From contig NZ_KB911585.1 of assembly GCF_000383615.1 (NCBI RefSeq), positions 96,939-160,938 on the forward strand: 64,000 nucleotides of DNA, written 5' to 3'. The notes under the pieces are model-generated. The model was not told the origin of the DNA. It saw nothing but the letters and a program-made list of their open reading frames with translations, and ran no database searches. This DNA is from Streptomyces canus 299MFChir4.1 (GTDB lineage Bacteria; Actinomycetota; Actinomycetes; Streptomycetales; Streptomycetaceae). This document shows, piece after piece, positions 1-9,320 of this stretch (positions are counted from its first letter, which is position 1; each line of letters opens with the position of its first letter). Both the position numbers and the translations under genes were made by a program.

Positions 1-86
1 AATTCTACCGATTCACCCCTTTGGTCGCCTGGTGACGCGAACCGGAGGAGCGAGGGCGCGGAGCGCGGGGGCGGAGGCCGGCCGAC

Positions 87-497
87 TCAGGCGACGGGGG
101 TGAAGAGCGCCGAGGCCGTCCGGTGCATTCTCACGGCGTCCACGGACTCGGCGAGCAGTTCGTACTCCGTGGTGTCGTCGCTCGCAGCGATCCGGACCAG
201 CCGGCCGGCCGCCAACTCGTCGGCGACCAGATCCTGTTGGTACAGGTCGGCGCACCAGGCCCGCATCACGGCGGGCACGTCCAGCACGGTGGGGGCGACG
301 GGGGCCAGGGCGCCCGCGGGAAAGTACTCGGCCTCGGGCTGGGGGTCTAATCGGTCGGCGATCCACGAGGCCCGGTCGCGCATCCACCACAGGGCGAGGG
401 CGAGGGTCGGCGCGCGGTACGTTCCGAGGGGTACGCCGATGCGGCGTCCGTCGCAGATGCCGTACCCCGTGACGTGGCACAGGAATTCGTCGTGCAC
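87..497 (-). CDS. Conserved hypothetical protein with a TTA codon
   Basis: I do not recognise this 136-residue protein. It is soluble, with no signal peptide or membrane segment, and is rich in Trp, Asp and Ala; a WWMRDRASW stretch lies in its first third. The GTG at 497 is chosen because a GGGGGAG Shine-Dalgarno ends six bases upstream; a TTG two codons earlier directly abuts that motif. Leu50 is encoded by TTA (bases 348-350, read on the minus strand). TTA is the rarest Streptomyces codon, so translation should need the bldA tRNA. Small TTA-containing proteins of this type are common in accessory regions. Coding bias is normal, so I am confident it is a gene but not of its role. Confidence 0.7.
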   Translation of the reverse strand: MHDEFLCHVTGYGICDGRRIGVPLGTYRAPTLALALWWMRDRASWIADRLDPQPEAEYFPAGALAPVAPTVLDVPAVMRAWCADLYQQDLVADELAAGRLVRIAASDDTTEYELLAESVDAVRMHRTASALFTPVA

Positions 498-828
498 GAT
501 CAACTCCCCCGCTTGCTCGTTCGCCTGCCGGCAGGGCCTCGCTTTCCGTGCGGCTCATGTGCGGTACGCGGTCTTTGCTGCTGTGCGTGACGGGCACTTC
601 GCTCGATGTGAAGGTCCTGTCAGTCGAGTATGTTCACTACTGAAACACTGTCACCACGTCTTTTTGGCCAGTCTCCTGGCATATTCGTCCCCCCTCCTGG
701 CCGAAATCTGACGGGTGCACGTTCAAACGCCATGACCCGGGAAGTAATCGACGGTTCCCGGCGCCGCGGGCAAGGTTGCCTCACCAGGTCCCACCAGCAC
801 AGACGACCTCGATGGAGGCTGATTTCCC
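498..828. other. Intergenic region without a recognised gene
   Basis: About 330 bases between two divergent genes. The base composition is noticeably less GC-rich than the coding DNA around it, for example near 610-700. It presumably holds the promoters of both neighbours. I see no convincing RNA gene, terminator or short coding sequence. Confidence 0.4.
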
Positions 829-1209
829 ATGTCCGCGAACACCGACCGCTACGAGAGTGCCGTCGCCCGCTACTTCGAAGCCTGGAACGCGCGTGAGCCG
901 GAGGCACGCACCAAGGCCGTGGCAGCCGCCTGGGCGGTGGACGGCGGGTACACCGACCCGCTCGCCGACGTCGTGGGCCACGACGGGATCGCCGCGGTGA
1001 TCGCGGCGGCCCACGAGCAGTTCCCCGGTTTCGCCTTCCGGATCACCGGCCCCGTCGACGGACATCACGACACCGCGCGGTTCTCCTGGGAGCTCGTGAG
1101 CGAGGACGGATCGGCACCCGTCGCCGGATCCGACGTGGTCACGCTCGACGGGGACGGCAGGATCAGGACCGTGTACGGGTTCCTGGACCGGGTGCCCGCG
1201 GGAGCCTGA
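829..1209 (+). CDS. SnoaL-like / NTF2-fold protein
   Basis: A 126-residue single-domain protein of the nuclear-transport-factor-2 fold, SnoaL-like type. The N-terminal helix (YFEAWNARE) and the HDGIAAVIAAA segment are typical of these small cone-shaped proteins, which act as isomerases, cyclases or ligand-binding proteins. The ATG at 829 has GGAGG nine bases upstream. The next gene follows after about 70 bases on the same strand. Its substrate cannot be read from the sequence, and many such Streptomyces proteins have no assigned role. Confidence 0.75.
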   Translation: MSANTDRYESAVARYFEAWNAREPEARTKAVAAAWAVDGGYTDPLADVVGHDGIAAVIAAAHEQFPGFAFRITGPVDGHHDTARFSWELVSEDGSAPVAGSDVVTLDGDGRIRTVYGFLDRVPAGA

Positions 1210-1281
1210 GGAAGGGCCACGATGAGTTTTCCCCTCGCCGGTGGTCTCTTGAAGAGGAAGCCGTCGGCGAGGGAGAACATC

Positions 1282-1566
1282 ATGGCCACGACCGGAAAGG
1301 TGGACGCGGAATTCACCGCGGTCCTCAGCAGGAACCCGGGGAAGGGCGGCTGGACCTGTGTCCGCTGGCCCGCCTCGGTGGAGTTCTTCGGCACCCGGGG
1401 TCTCGTCAAGGTCCGCGGGACGATCGACGGGCACCCTTTCCAGAGCTCCTTCATGGCCCTCGGGGACGGCACCCACATGCTGCCCGTCAAGGCCGACGTG
1501 CGGAAGGCCATCGGCAAGGACGCGGGCGACACGGTGACCGTGCGCATCGAGGAGCGGACCGGCTGA
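1282..1566 (+). CDS. DUF1905 domain protein
   Basis: A 94-residue protein that is essentially one DUF1905 domain, a small beta-barrel-like domain of unknown function, recognised from the pattern FTAVLSR, then [15 protein letters not shown], then [12 protein letters not shown] chose the ATG at 1282 (GGGAG eight bases upstream) because the domain starts right after it. An in-frame ATG at 1222 also has a good ribosome site (GGAAGGG) and would add 20 residues. It follows the SnoaL-like gene on the same strand, so the two may be co-transcribed. A strong hairpin lies downstream. Confidence 0.75.
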   Translation: MATTGKVDAEFTAVLSRNPGKGGWTCVRWPASVEFFGTRGLVKVRGTIDGHPFQSSFMALGDGTHMLPVKADVRKAIGKDAGDTVTVRIEERTG

Positions 1567-1770
1567 GCGGGCCGCCACGGCGCGGGGTCTCGGCCCACAT
1601 CGGCTCCCGGCTTCGACTCCCGCTCCGGACGGGGCTCTGTGACGACCGTCGGGGGCGGAAGCGGCCCGGCCCGGACGGCCCTTCACCTCCGGCGATCGCC
1701 TTCGCGCCGCGCCGGACGGCGCCCTGGGCCTCGGTAGCGGGGACGGTGACGGTGGCGTCGAACCGAAAGG

Positions 1771-1805
1771 GACCGGGCGCCGGCCTGAGAGTCCGGCGCC
1801 CGGTC
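1771..1805. terminator. Strong hairpin between convergent genes
   Basis: A perfect 13-bp inverted repeat: the left arm is 1771-1783, the loop is 9 bases, and the right arm is 1793-1805. It lies between the plus-strand DUF1905 gene and the minus-strand aldo/keto reductase, so it could stop transcription in both directions. There is no clear T-tract, which is usual for Streptomyces. Confidence 0.7.
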
Positions 1806-1837
1806 CGTTCGACTGCCCGCGGCCGTGAGGGCCGCGT

Positions 1838-1863
1838 CGGTCACGCCTTGAGGATCGAGCCGG

Positions 1864-1880
<17 letters not shown>
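1838..1880. repeat. Tandem duplication across the stop codon of the aldo/keto reductase
   Basis: A 20-base unit occurs at 1838-1857 and again, identically, at 1861-1880 (period 23). The inner copy contains the last codons and the TGA stop of the aldo/keto reductase on the minus strand; the outer copy repeats them beyond the stop. It looks like a small slippage duplication that left the protein unchanged. Confidence 0.85.
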
Positions 1881-2859
<979 letters not shown>

Positions 2860-2986
2860 CGCGACTCCAGAGGGGTTGGCACGGTGGAACCAAAAAAGTC
2901 GTGAATCCAACCCCACTCTTTCGCGACCTGGGGGCATTGGTCCAACAGAAGAATCCGATGGAATTCAGCGGTTAGGCTTCTCAATC

Positions 2987-3865
2987 ATGGAACTGCGCCA
3001 TCTTCAGCACTTCGTGGCGGTCGCCGAGGACCAGCACTTCACCCGGGCCGCCGAACGGCTCCTGGTGTCGCAGTCCGGGCTGTCCGCGTCCATCCGGGCG
3101 CTGGAGCGGGAGCTGCAGACCCCGCTGTTCGTGCGGACCACCCGCCGGGTGACGCTCACCCCCGCCGGGCGGGCCCTGCTCGGCGAGGCCGAGCGGATCC
3201 TCGCACAGGTGCGTTCCGCCCACGAGGCGGTGGCCGCGGTGCAGGGGGTGCTGCGCGGGATGCTCGCGCTGGGCTCCGAGCAGTGCATCGCCGGGGTGCA
3301 TGTGGCGGGGCTGCTGGCCGCGTTCCGGCGGCAGCATCCGGACGTGGAGATCTGTCTGCGGCAGGCGGGCTCGGGCGCCCTCGCCGAGGAGGTCGCCGCC
3401 GGGCGCCTGGACCTGGCGTTCGCCGTGCGGGGGACGCGGGAGGAGAGCGACCAGCTGCGGGCCGTACCGCTGACCAGCGAGCCGATGACCGTGCTGTGCC
3501 ATCCGAGCCATCCGCTCGCGGCGGCCGGCGCGGCCGTGACCCCGGAGGACCTGGGCGGTGAGGTCTTCGTCGACTTCCACCCGGACTGGGGGCCGCGCCG
3601 CACCACCGACGCCGTCTTCGCCGAGGCGGGCGTACGCCGGTCGGTCGCCCTGGAGGTCAACGACGTGCACAGCCTTCTCGACCTGGTGGACGAGAACCTC
3701 GGCGTGGCGGTCGTTCCGCAGCACTTCCGGCACAAGCGGCCGTCGCTGACGGCCCTGCCCGTCAAGGGCACCGGCGAGACCGTGTACGAGACGGTCGCCC
3801 TGCTGCCGCCCCCGCAGGCCACCAGCCCGGCGGCGCGGGCGTTGATGGCGCTGCTGGACAGCTGA
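2987..3865 (+). CDS. LysR-family transcriptional regulator
   Basis: A 292-residue DNA-binding regulator. The winged helix-turn-helix is at residues 1-60 (MELRHLQHFVAVAED, then FTRAAERL) and a periplasmic-binding-like effector domain lies at about 90-290. The ATG at 2987 puts the first helix at the family's normal position; no strong ribosome site is visible, so the message may be leaderless or weakly translated. It is divergent from the aldo/keto reductase, the usual arrangement in which a LysR protein controls its neighbour. The carotenoid-oxygenase gene lies 130 bases downstream on the same strand and could be a second target. Confidence 0.9.
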   Translation: MELRHLQHFVAVAEDQHFTRAAERLLVSQSGLSASIRALERELQTPLFVRTTRRVTLTPAGRALLGEAERILAQVRSAHEAVAAVQGVLRGMLALGSEQCIAGVHVAGLLAAFRRQHPDVEICLRQAGSGALAEEVAAGRLDLAFAVRGTREESDQLRAVPLTSEPMTVLCHPSHPLAAAGAAVTPEDLGGEVFVDFHPDWGPRRTTDAVFAEAGVRRSVALEVNDVHSLLDLVDENLGVAVVPQHFRHKRPSLTALPVKGTGETVYETVALLPPPQATSPAARALMALLDS

Positions 3866-3995
3866 GCCGCCGCGCGGGAGAAAGAGGGGGCTTGGCACCA
3901 CCCCCAGGACGGGGTCCACCCCTCCTGACCCGAGCCGCCGCACACCCCAGACTCATGACCGTCCCCGAAGACAACTGCGGTCAGGAGCAGGGAAG

Positions 3996-5555
3996 ATGAC
4001 GGACTCCACACGCACGACGGACACCACACGCACGACGAACCCCGCACGATCGACGAGCCCCACACGACGGAACGTACTGCGAGGCGCGGCGGCGGTCGCC
4101 GCCGCTGGCGGACTGGCCGGCACGGGAGTGGGCGCCGGACCCGCCTCCGCGGCGCCCCGCACGGCACCGACGCGCCGCTTCCCCTTCCTGGAGGGGGCCT
4201 TCAAGCCGGTCACCGAGGAGCTGACGGCCTTCGACCTGCCGGTCACCGGCCGTGTCCCGCGCGAGCTGAACGGCCGCTACCTGCGCACCGGCCCCAACGT
4301 GCTGGGCCTGGAGGACCCGCGCGCCCACCACTGGATGCTCGGCGACGGCATGGTGCACGGCGTCCGGCTGCGCGAGGGCCGCGCCGAGTGGTACCGCAAC
4401 CGCTGGGTCCGCTCCTCCCAGGTCGCGAAGAAGCTCGGCGAGCCCTACCCGGGCCCGGTGCCGCCGGACGACTTCCCGTGCAACACCCATGTGATCCCCC
4501 ACCGGGGGCGCATCCTGGCGCTCCAGGAGAGCGGACCTCTGCCGTACGAGCTCGACGACGAGCTGAACACCGTGGGCACCTACGACTTCCGGGGCACGCT
4601 GGAGGGCGCGTTCACCGCGCACACCAAGTTCGACGTGCACGCCGGCGAGCTGCACGCGATCGCCTACTACCCGACCTGGGACCATGTGCGGCACCTGGTC
4701 GTGGACCCGGCGGGCCGCGTCTCGCGCAGCACGCGGATCCCGGTGGCCGACGCCCCGATGATCCACGACTTCGCGCTCACCGAGCGGTACGTGATCATCC
4801 TCGACATGCCGGTCACCTTCGACCCGGCGGGCGCGGAGCGCGGCGACATCGTGCCCTACGCCTGGAACGACCGGCATCCGGCGCGGATCGGTGTGCTGCC
4901 GCGCGAGGGAGGCACGGTCCGCTGGTTCGAGGTCGACCCGGTGTACTACTCGCACACCCTCAACGCGTACGAGGAGGGATCGAACCTGGTCATCGACACG
5001 ACCAACTTCGACGCGCACTTCCTCGTGGCGGGCAACGGCTCGGGCGGGCCGTACACACCGGGTACTCCCCGGCTCGACCGCTGGACGGTCGACCTGCGGC
5101 AGGGGCGGGTGCGGGTGCGGACCCTCGACGACCGCCCGCAGGAATTCCCGCGCGTCAACGAGGCTCTGGTGTCCCGCCGCCACCGCTACGGCTACTCGGC
5201 GGCGGCCGCGGAGATGGCGGCCGCCTATCAGGCGGTCGACGGCAACCCGCCTCCCGACCGGGCGTTCACCAACGCGCTCATCAAGCACGACCTGCTGCGG
5301 GGCACCTCACAGGTGCACCGGCTGCCCCGGGGGGCGGCGGCGAGCGAGGCCGTGTTCGTGCCGTCCGACCCCTGCGACGGACGGGCCGCCGAGGACGACG
5401 GGTACGCGATCGCGTATGTCCACAACCCCGAGCGCGGGGCCTCGGACCTGGTGATTCTCGCGGCCCAGGACTTCACGGCCGAGCCGGTGGCCCGGATCCA
5501 TCTGCCGGGACGGGTGCCCCTGGGCTTCCACGGGAGCTGGATTCCCGACGCGTGA
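3996..5555 (+). CDS. Tat-exported carotenoid oxygenase family protein
   Basis: A 519-residue member of the carotenoid cleavage / lignostilbene dioxygenase (RPE65-type) family, non-heme iron enzymes that split a conjugated double bond with O2. All four iron-binding histidines of the seven-bladed propeller are identifiable: His209 (AHTKFD), His257 (IHDFAL), His320 (YSHTLN) and His512 (GFHGSW). Residues 1-53 form a long leader with RRNVLRG followed by a hydrophobic Ala/Gly stretch and an Ala-x-Ala site, a twin-arginine signal, so it should be folded in the cytoplasm and exported. The leader is preceded by a Thr/Arg-rich stretch encoded by imperfect short repeats. An ACAGGAGCAGGGA ribosome site precedes the ATG. 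Substrates could be phenylpropanoid stilbenes or apocarotenoids. Confidence 0.88.
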   Translation: MTDSTRTTDTTRTTNPARSTSPTRRNVLRGAAAVAAAGGLAGTGVGAGPASAAPRTAPTRRFPFLEGAFKPVTEELTAFDLPVTGRVPRELNGRYLRTGPNVLGLEDPRAHHWMLGDGMVHGVRLREGRAEWYRNRWVRSSQVAKKLGEPYPGPVPPDDFPCNTHVIPHRGRILALQESGPLPYELDDELNTVGTYDFRGTLEGAFTAHTKFDVHAGELHAIAYYPTWDHVRHLVVDPAGRVSRSTRIPVADAPMIHDFALTERYVIILDMPVTFDPAGAERGDIVPYAWNDRHPARIGVLPREGGTVRWFEVDPVYYSHTLNAYEEGSNLVIDTTNFDAHFLVAGNGSGGPYTPGTPRLDRWTVDLRQGRVRVRTLDDRPQEFPRVNEALVSRRHRYGYSAAAAEMAAAYQAVDGNPPPDRAFTNALIKHDLLRGTSQVHRLPRGAAASEAVFVPSDPCDGRAAEDDGYAIAYVHNPERGASDLVILAAQDFTAEPVARIHLPGRVPLGFHGSWIPDA

Positions 5556-5574
5556 CACGGGAGCTGGATTCCCG
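5529..5574. repeat. Tandem duplication across the carotenoid-oxygenase stop codon
   Basis: A 19-base unit at 5529-5547, within the last codons of the oxygenase, is repeated exactly at 5556-5574 beyond its TGA (period 27). The first copy encodes the final iron-binding His512, so the duplicated copy is a non-coding echo of that segment. It has the same form as the duplication at 1838-1880. Confidence 0.85.
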
Positions 5575-5631
5575 GGCATGACACCGGAGCAGGTCCCACG
5601 TGACGCGGCGCGATGCGCGATGGTGGATGTC

Positions 5632-6141
5632 ATGCATGCAAAGGACATCCTCATCGACGGCTACAGCCGCATCCAGGAAGAAGTCCACGCCGCCGTCGAG
5701 GGCCTGGGCCCCGACGACCTCAACCACCGTCCCGGCCCCGACGCCAACTCCCTCGCCTGGCTGGTCTGGCATCTCACCCGCGTCCAGGACGACCATGTCG
5801 CCGGCGCCTTCGGCCTGGACCAGGTGTGGCTGACGCAGGACTGGGAGAAGCGGTTCGGCCTCGATCTGAAGCCGCGCGACATCGGCTACGGCCACACCTC
5901 CGCGCAGGTCGCCAAGGTGCGGGTCGACTCCGCGGACCTGCTCACCGGCTACTACGACGCCGTGCACGCCCAGAGTCTCGAAGCCCTGCGCGGGCTGACG
6001 GCCGGGGACCTGGAGCGCGTCGTGGACGAGAACTGGGATCCGCCGGTCACCCTGGGGGTGCGGCTGGTCAGCGTCCTGTCCGACGATCTGCAGCACGTCG
6101 GACAGGCCGCCTATCTGCGGGGGCTGCTTCAGAGCGCGTAG
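5632..6141 (+). CDS. DinB-like / DUF664 family protein
   Basis: A protein of about 169 residues with the four-helix DinB/mycothiol-dependent-enzyme fold. The pattern [15 protein letters not shown] carries one expected metal-binding histidine, and [14 protein letters not shown] near the C-terminus carries another. Relatives include metal-dependent thiol S-transferases and hydrolases that use mycothiol, but many are uncharacterised. I start at the ATG at 5632 (GGTGGA upstream); an ATG at 5620 is equally in frame. Its 3' end overlaps the end of the convergent adenosine deaminase gene by 13 bases. Confidence 0.8.
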   Translation: MHAKDILIDGYSRIQEEVHAAVEGLGPDDLNHRPGPDANSLAWLVWHLTRVQDDHVAGAFGLDQVWLTQDWEKRFGLDLKPRDIGYGHTSAQVAKVRVDSADLLTGYYDAVHAQSLEALRGLTAGDLERVVDENWDPPVTLGVRLVSVLSDDLQHVGQAAYLRGLLQSA

Positions 6142-7202
6142 CCCGGCAGGACGACGTCCTCGATGAGGGCCTTGCGCTCGTCGAACGGGATGAAGGCGCT
6201 CTTGAGGGCGTTCACCGTGACCGTGCGCAGGTCCTCGACCGTCCAGCCCGCCTCCTCGACCAGCAGGGACATCTCCCGGGTCATCGTCGTCCCCGACACC
6301 AGCCGGTTGTCGGTGTTGAGGGTGACCCGGAAGCCCAGGTCCTTCAGGGCCGTGATCGGATGCTCGGCGATCGAGGTGGCCGCGCCGGTCTGAAGGTTGG
6401 AGGTCGGGCACATCTCCAGGGCGATCCGGCGGTCCCGGACGTAGCCCGCGAGCCGGCCGAGCTTGCCGCTCGCGAGGTCGGGGATGTCCTCGGTGATCCG
6501 CACACCGTGGCCGAGCCGCTGGGCGCCGCACACCTGCACGGCCTGGTGGATGCTGGGCAGGCCGTGGGCCTCACCGGCGTGGATCGTGAAGGGCACGTTC
6601 TCGCGGCGCAGGTACTCGAAGGCGTCCAGGTGGTCGGCGGCCGGGAAGCCGTCCTCGGCGCCCGCGATGTCGAAGCCGACGACACCGGCATCCCGGAAGG
6701 CCACGGCCAGGTCGGCGGCCTCGCGCACCCGGTCGAACATCCGCATCCCGCACAGCAGGGTGCCGACCCGCACCGGGGTGCCCGCGGCGGCGGCCTTCGC
6801 CATGCCGGCGGCCAGGCCCTCCTGGACGGTCTCGACGACCTCGGCCATGGCCAGTCCGCCGTTGGTGTTCAGCTCGGGGGCGTAGCGCACCTCGCCGTAC
6901 ACGACCCCGTCGGCGGCCAGGTCGAGGACGTACTCCTCGGCCGTGCGCAGCAGGCCCTCGCGGGTCTGCATGACGGCGAGGGTGTGCTCGAAGGTGGCTA
7001 TGTAGCGCACCAGGTCACCGGAGTTGGCGGCCTCGAAGTACCAGGCGGCGAGCTCGTCCGGGTCGGTGGTGGGCAGGGTGTGGCCGACCTCGGCCGCGAG
7101 CTCCACCACGGTGGCGGGGCGCAGGCCGCCGTCGAGGTGGTCGTGCAGGACGGCCTTGGGGAGGCGGCGGATCAGATCGGCGTCTACGCGCGTAGCGGTC
7201 AT
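6129..7202 (-). CDS. add: Adenosine deaminase
   Basis: A 357-residue cytosolic zinc enzyme of purine salvage that converts adenosine (and deoxyadenosine) to inosine. The metal and catalytic residues of the TIM-barrel amidohydrolase family are in place: His20 and His22 (HDHLDGG), His208 and Glu211 (HAGEAHG), His232 (GHGV) and Asp298 (LNTDN). The length matches the family. A short gap separates it from the downstream VOC-protein gene's stop-start neighbourhood on the same strand. The ATG at 7202 is supported by alignment to the family N-terminus. Streptomyces often carry several add paralogues, so this may not be the housekeeping copy. Confidence 0.93.
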   Translation of the reverse strand: MTATRVDADLIRRLPKAVLHDHLDGGLRPATVVELAAEVGHTLPTTDPDELAAWYFEAANSGDLVRYIATFEHTLAVMQTREGLLRTAEEYVLDLAADGVVYGEVRYAPELNTNGGLAMAEVVETVQEGLAAGMAKAAAAGTPVRVGTLLCGMRMFDRVREAADLAVAFRDAGVVGFDIAGAEDGFPAADHLDAFEYLRRENVPFTIHAGEAHGLPSIHQAVQVCGAQRLGHGVRITEDIPDLASGKLGRLAGYVRDRRIALEMCPTSNLQTGAATSIAEHPITALKDLGFRVTLNTDNRLVSGTTMTREMSLLVEEAGWTVEDLRTVTVNALKSAFIPFDERKALIEDVVLPGYAL

Positions 7203-7245
7203 GGCGAGGTCTTTCTTCGTACGTCGAACAGGGTGGCGGGGAGGG

Positions 7246-7638
7246 TCAGTCGGCGGGCTGGAGCAGGTCCCAGCGGTTTCCGTGGAGGTCCTGGAAGACG
7301 GCGACCGAGCCGTAGGGCTCGTGACGGGGCTCCTCCAGGAAGGTCACGCCCGCGGCGAGCATGCGGGCGTGGTCGCGGGCGAAGTCGTCGGTGTGCAGGA
7401 AGAAGCCGACGCGACCGCCGGTCTGGTTCCCCACCCGCTCCTGCTGGGCCTCGTCCTTGGCGCGGGCGAGCAGCAGGTCGGTGCCGCCCTCGCGCTCGTC
7501 CGGCCGCACGACGACCCAGCGGGAGCCGTCGGGGCGGGGGGCGTCCTCGACGAGCCGGAAGCCGAGGGCCTCGGTGTAGAAGCGGATCGCCTCGTCGTAG
7601 TCGTCGACGACAAGGGTGACCAGGGCGACGCGTCTCAT
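7246..7638 (-). CDS. VOC-family (glyoxalase/bleomycin-resistance fold) protein
   Basis: A 130-residue protein of the vicinal oxygen chelate superfamily, built from two beta-alpha-beta-beta-beta units: residues 1-60 ([20 protein letters not shown]) and residues 70-125 (GFFLHTDDF, then [11 protein letters not shown]). Members are metal-dependent lyases or dioxygenases, or drug-binding resistance proteins. The ATG at 7638 has a GAGAGG site. It lies 43 bases upstream of the adenosine deaminase start on the same strand and may be co-transcribed with it. No substrate can be assigned. Confidence 0.85.
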   Translation of the reverse strand: MRRVALVTLVVDDYDEAIRFYTEALGFRLVEDAPRPDGSRWVVVRPDEREGGTDLLLARAKDEAQQERVGNQTGGRVGFFLHTDDFARDHARMLAAGVTFLEEPRHEPYGSVAVFQDLHGNRWDLLQPAD

Positions 7639-7815
7639 CGGTGCCTCTCGGGACGGGTGGTTGACGGGAGAGGTTATACGTAAAACTTCGGCGGCGCCAG
7701 TCCGGTCTCCGGCCCCTGTCGGCGGGCCGTACGGAGTGCGTGGCAGGCTGGTGATCACCGCCGGGGTCACGGCTCCGGCGCCCCCGTCCACCGGACCGCA
7801 CAGGAGTCGAGCACC

Positions 7816-8526
7816 ATGGCCGAACGGCCGAAGTCGACCGGAGCACCCGCCCACCAGAACGTCACCTTCCCGAGCGGCGGCACCACCGCGCACGGCTATC
7901 TGGCGCTGCCGCCGTCCGGGAGCGGGCCGGGGGTCATCGTGATCCAGGAGTGGTGGGGTCTGACCGACCACATCGCCGACGTCGCCGACCGGCTGGCGGC
8001 GGAGGGCTTCGTCGCGCTCGCTCCCGACCTGTACGGCGGCAATGTCGCCCACGACAGCGGCGAGGCCCTGCGGATGATGCAGGCACTGCCGGTCGCGCGG
8101 GGCGTGGAACTGCTGTCCGGCGCGGTCGACCACCTGCTGTCGCTGGACGAGGTCACCTCGGACACCGTGGGCGCGGTCGGTTTCTGCATGGGCGGCGGAT
8201 TCGTCCTGTACCTGGCGGCGGCCGACCCGCGGGTGAGCGCCGCGGTGCCGTTCTACGGCGTGATCCAGGGCGAGCTGCCCGACTTCTCGAACCTGAAGGC
8301 GGAGATCCTGGGCCACTACGGCGAGCTCGACCGGACCATCCCGGCGGAAAGCCTCGACGCCCTGCGCGAGGCCGTCCGCGAGCAGTCCGGAATCACCCCT
8401 GACCTGCGCCTGTACCCGGCGGACCACGCCTTCTTCAACGACGGCCGCCCCGAGGCCCACGACCCCGGGTCCGCCACCCGCGCCTGGGAGAGGACAGTGC
8501 CCTTCCTGCACGAGCGGCTGGGGTAG
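7816..8526 (+). CDS. Dienelactone hydrolase family protein
   Basis: A 236-residue alpha/beta hydrolase of the dienelactone hydrolase (carboxymethylenebutenolidase) family. The nucleophile is Cys124 in GFCMGGGF, and the DHAFFND motif near the C-terminus carries the catalytic histidine, matching the family's Cys-Asp-His triad. EWWGLTDHI in the first third carries the usual Glu that positions the thiol. Classical members open dienelactones in chloroaromatic or protocatechuate-type catabolism, though many Streptomyces paralogues have unknown esters as substrates. It is divergent from the VOC gene and stands alone. Confidence 0.87.
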   Translation: MAERPKSTGAPAHQNVTFPSGGTTAHGYLALPPSGSGPGVIVIQEWWGLTDHIADVADRLAAEGFVALAPDLYGGNVAHDSGEALRMMQALPVARGVELLSGAVDHLLSLDEVTSDTVGAVGFCMGGGFVLYLAAADPRVSAAVPFYGVIQGELPDFSNLKAEILGHYGELDRTIPAESLDALREAVREQSGITPDLRLYPADHAFFNDGRPEAHDPGSATRAWERTVPFLHERLG

Positions 8527-8633
8527 GGCCGGGCCTGCGGATCAGGCCGGAAGCATGACGCGTACCTCGCGGCGGATCGGTCGGACGCAAGCAGAGATGC
8601 CCTGTCGGCACGGGTGAGCGGGGCCGCCCGGCA

Positions 8634-8665
8634 CGGTCTCCGCCCCCGCGAGGTGGGGGAGACCG
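8634..8665. terminator. GC-rich hairpin in the gap after dienelactone hydrolase
   Basis: Arms 8634-8641 and about 8658-8665 pair, with a further C5/G5 stem inside. It is the only structure I see in the 334-base gap from 8527 to 8860, where no gene was recognised. It could end the hydrolase transcript; there is no T-tract. Confidence 0.4.
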
Positions 8666-8860
8666 TGGCGTGGGTTCCTGCGCGGCCGGACCTTGCTGCG
8701 CGGTGACGGCCGGCGCGGCCGGGGCCCTCGCTGGACGCGTCAGGCCCTCGGCACCGGCATGGTCCGGCAGCCGGAGCCCGGGACTCGTCCACCCCTCGGT
8801 CCGTGGGCGTAGGGCCCCGGACCGAGGCGGTGGGGAGAGATGGGCGATAGCGTCGCGGGC

Positions 8861-9316
8861 ATGACGATCACCGAGAGCCGGACCGCCGCGGAGCGCAAGG
8901 GGGACGTACTGGCCCGTCTGGAGCGGGAGTTGGACATCTGGGTGGCGTCGGCGGACGCCGACGGGCTGCCTTGTCTGGTCGCGCTGTGGTTCGTCTGGGA
9001 CGGAGAGTGCGTCTGGGTGTCCACGCGGATCACCAATCCCACGGGGCGCAATCTCCGCGACGGCGGCCGCACCCGGCTGGCCTTCGGGGACACCCAGGAC
9101 GTCGTGCTGATCGACGGGGAGGTGCGGACGTACGGCGGGACGGACGTGCCGGCCGCGGCGATCGAGGCCTTCCGGGCGAAGACCGGCTGGGATCCCCGCG
9201 AGGACAGCGCCTCCTACGCCTTCTTCCAGGTGCGCCCGCGCACCGTGCAGGCCCTCAACGGCGTGCACGAGATGCGCGGGCGGCATGTCATGGAGGACGG
9301 CGTGTGGGTCGTATGA
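8861..9316 (+). CDS. PPOX-fold (pyridoxamine 5'-phosphate oxidase-like) protein
   Basis: A 151-residue split-barrel flavin- or F420-binding protein. The order WVASADADGLP, then LVALWFVWDG, then VWVSTR and FGDTQDVVLIDGEV follows the PPOX/Rv1155-type fold. The start at 8861 is favoured because a TAGCGT -10-like box lies just upstream, giving a probably leaderless transcript; an ATG at 8840 would add seven residues and is preceded closely by GGGGAGAG. Such proteins reduce or oxidise small metabolites; no specific role is visible. Its stop lies 4 bases from that of the convergent aldo/keto reductase. Confidence 0.8.
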   Translation: MTITESRTAAERKGDVLARLERELDIWVASADADGLPCLVALWFVWDGECVWVSTRITNPTGRNLRDGGRTRLAFGDTQDVVLIDGEVRTYGGTDVPAAAIEAFRAKTGWDPREDSASYAFFQVRPRTVQALNGVHEMRGRHVMEDGVWVV

Positions 9317-9320
9317 CCTC

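Noticed and set aside
3996..4070. The repeated Thr/Arg codons at the start of the carotenoid oxygenase as a possible tandem repeat array
   Set aside because: The repeats are short and imperfect and lie within a normal signal-peptide lead-in; not an independent element.
5613..7619. A plus-strand frame opposite adenosine deaminase
   Set aside because: Arg/Gly/Ala-rich shadow; the minus-strand enzyme has all catalytic residues.
8545..8607. A 20-residue plus-strand ORF in the gap after dienelactone hydrolase
   Set aside because: No ribosome site and no conserved features; likely chance.
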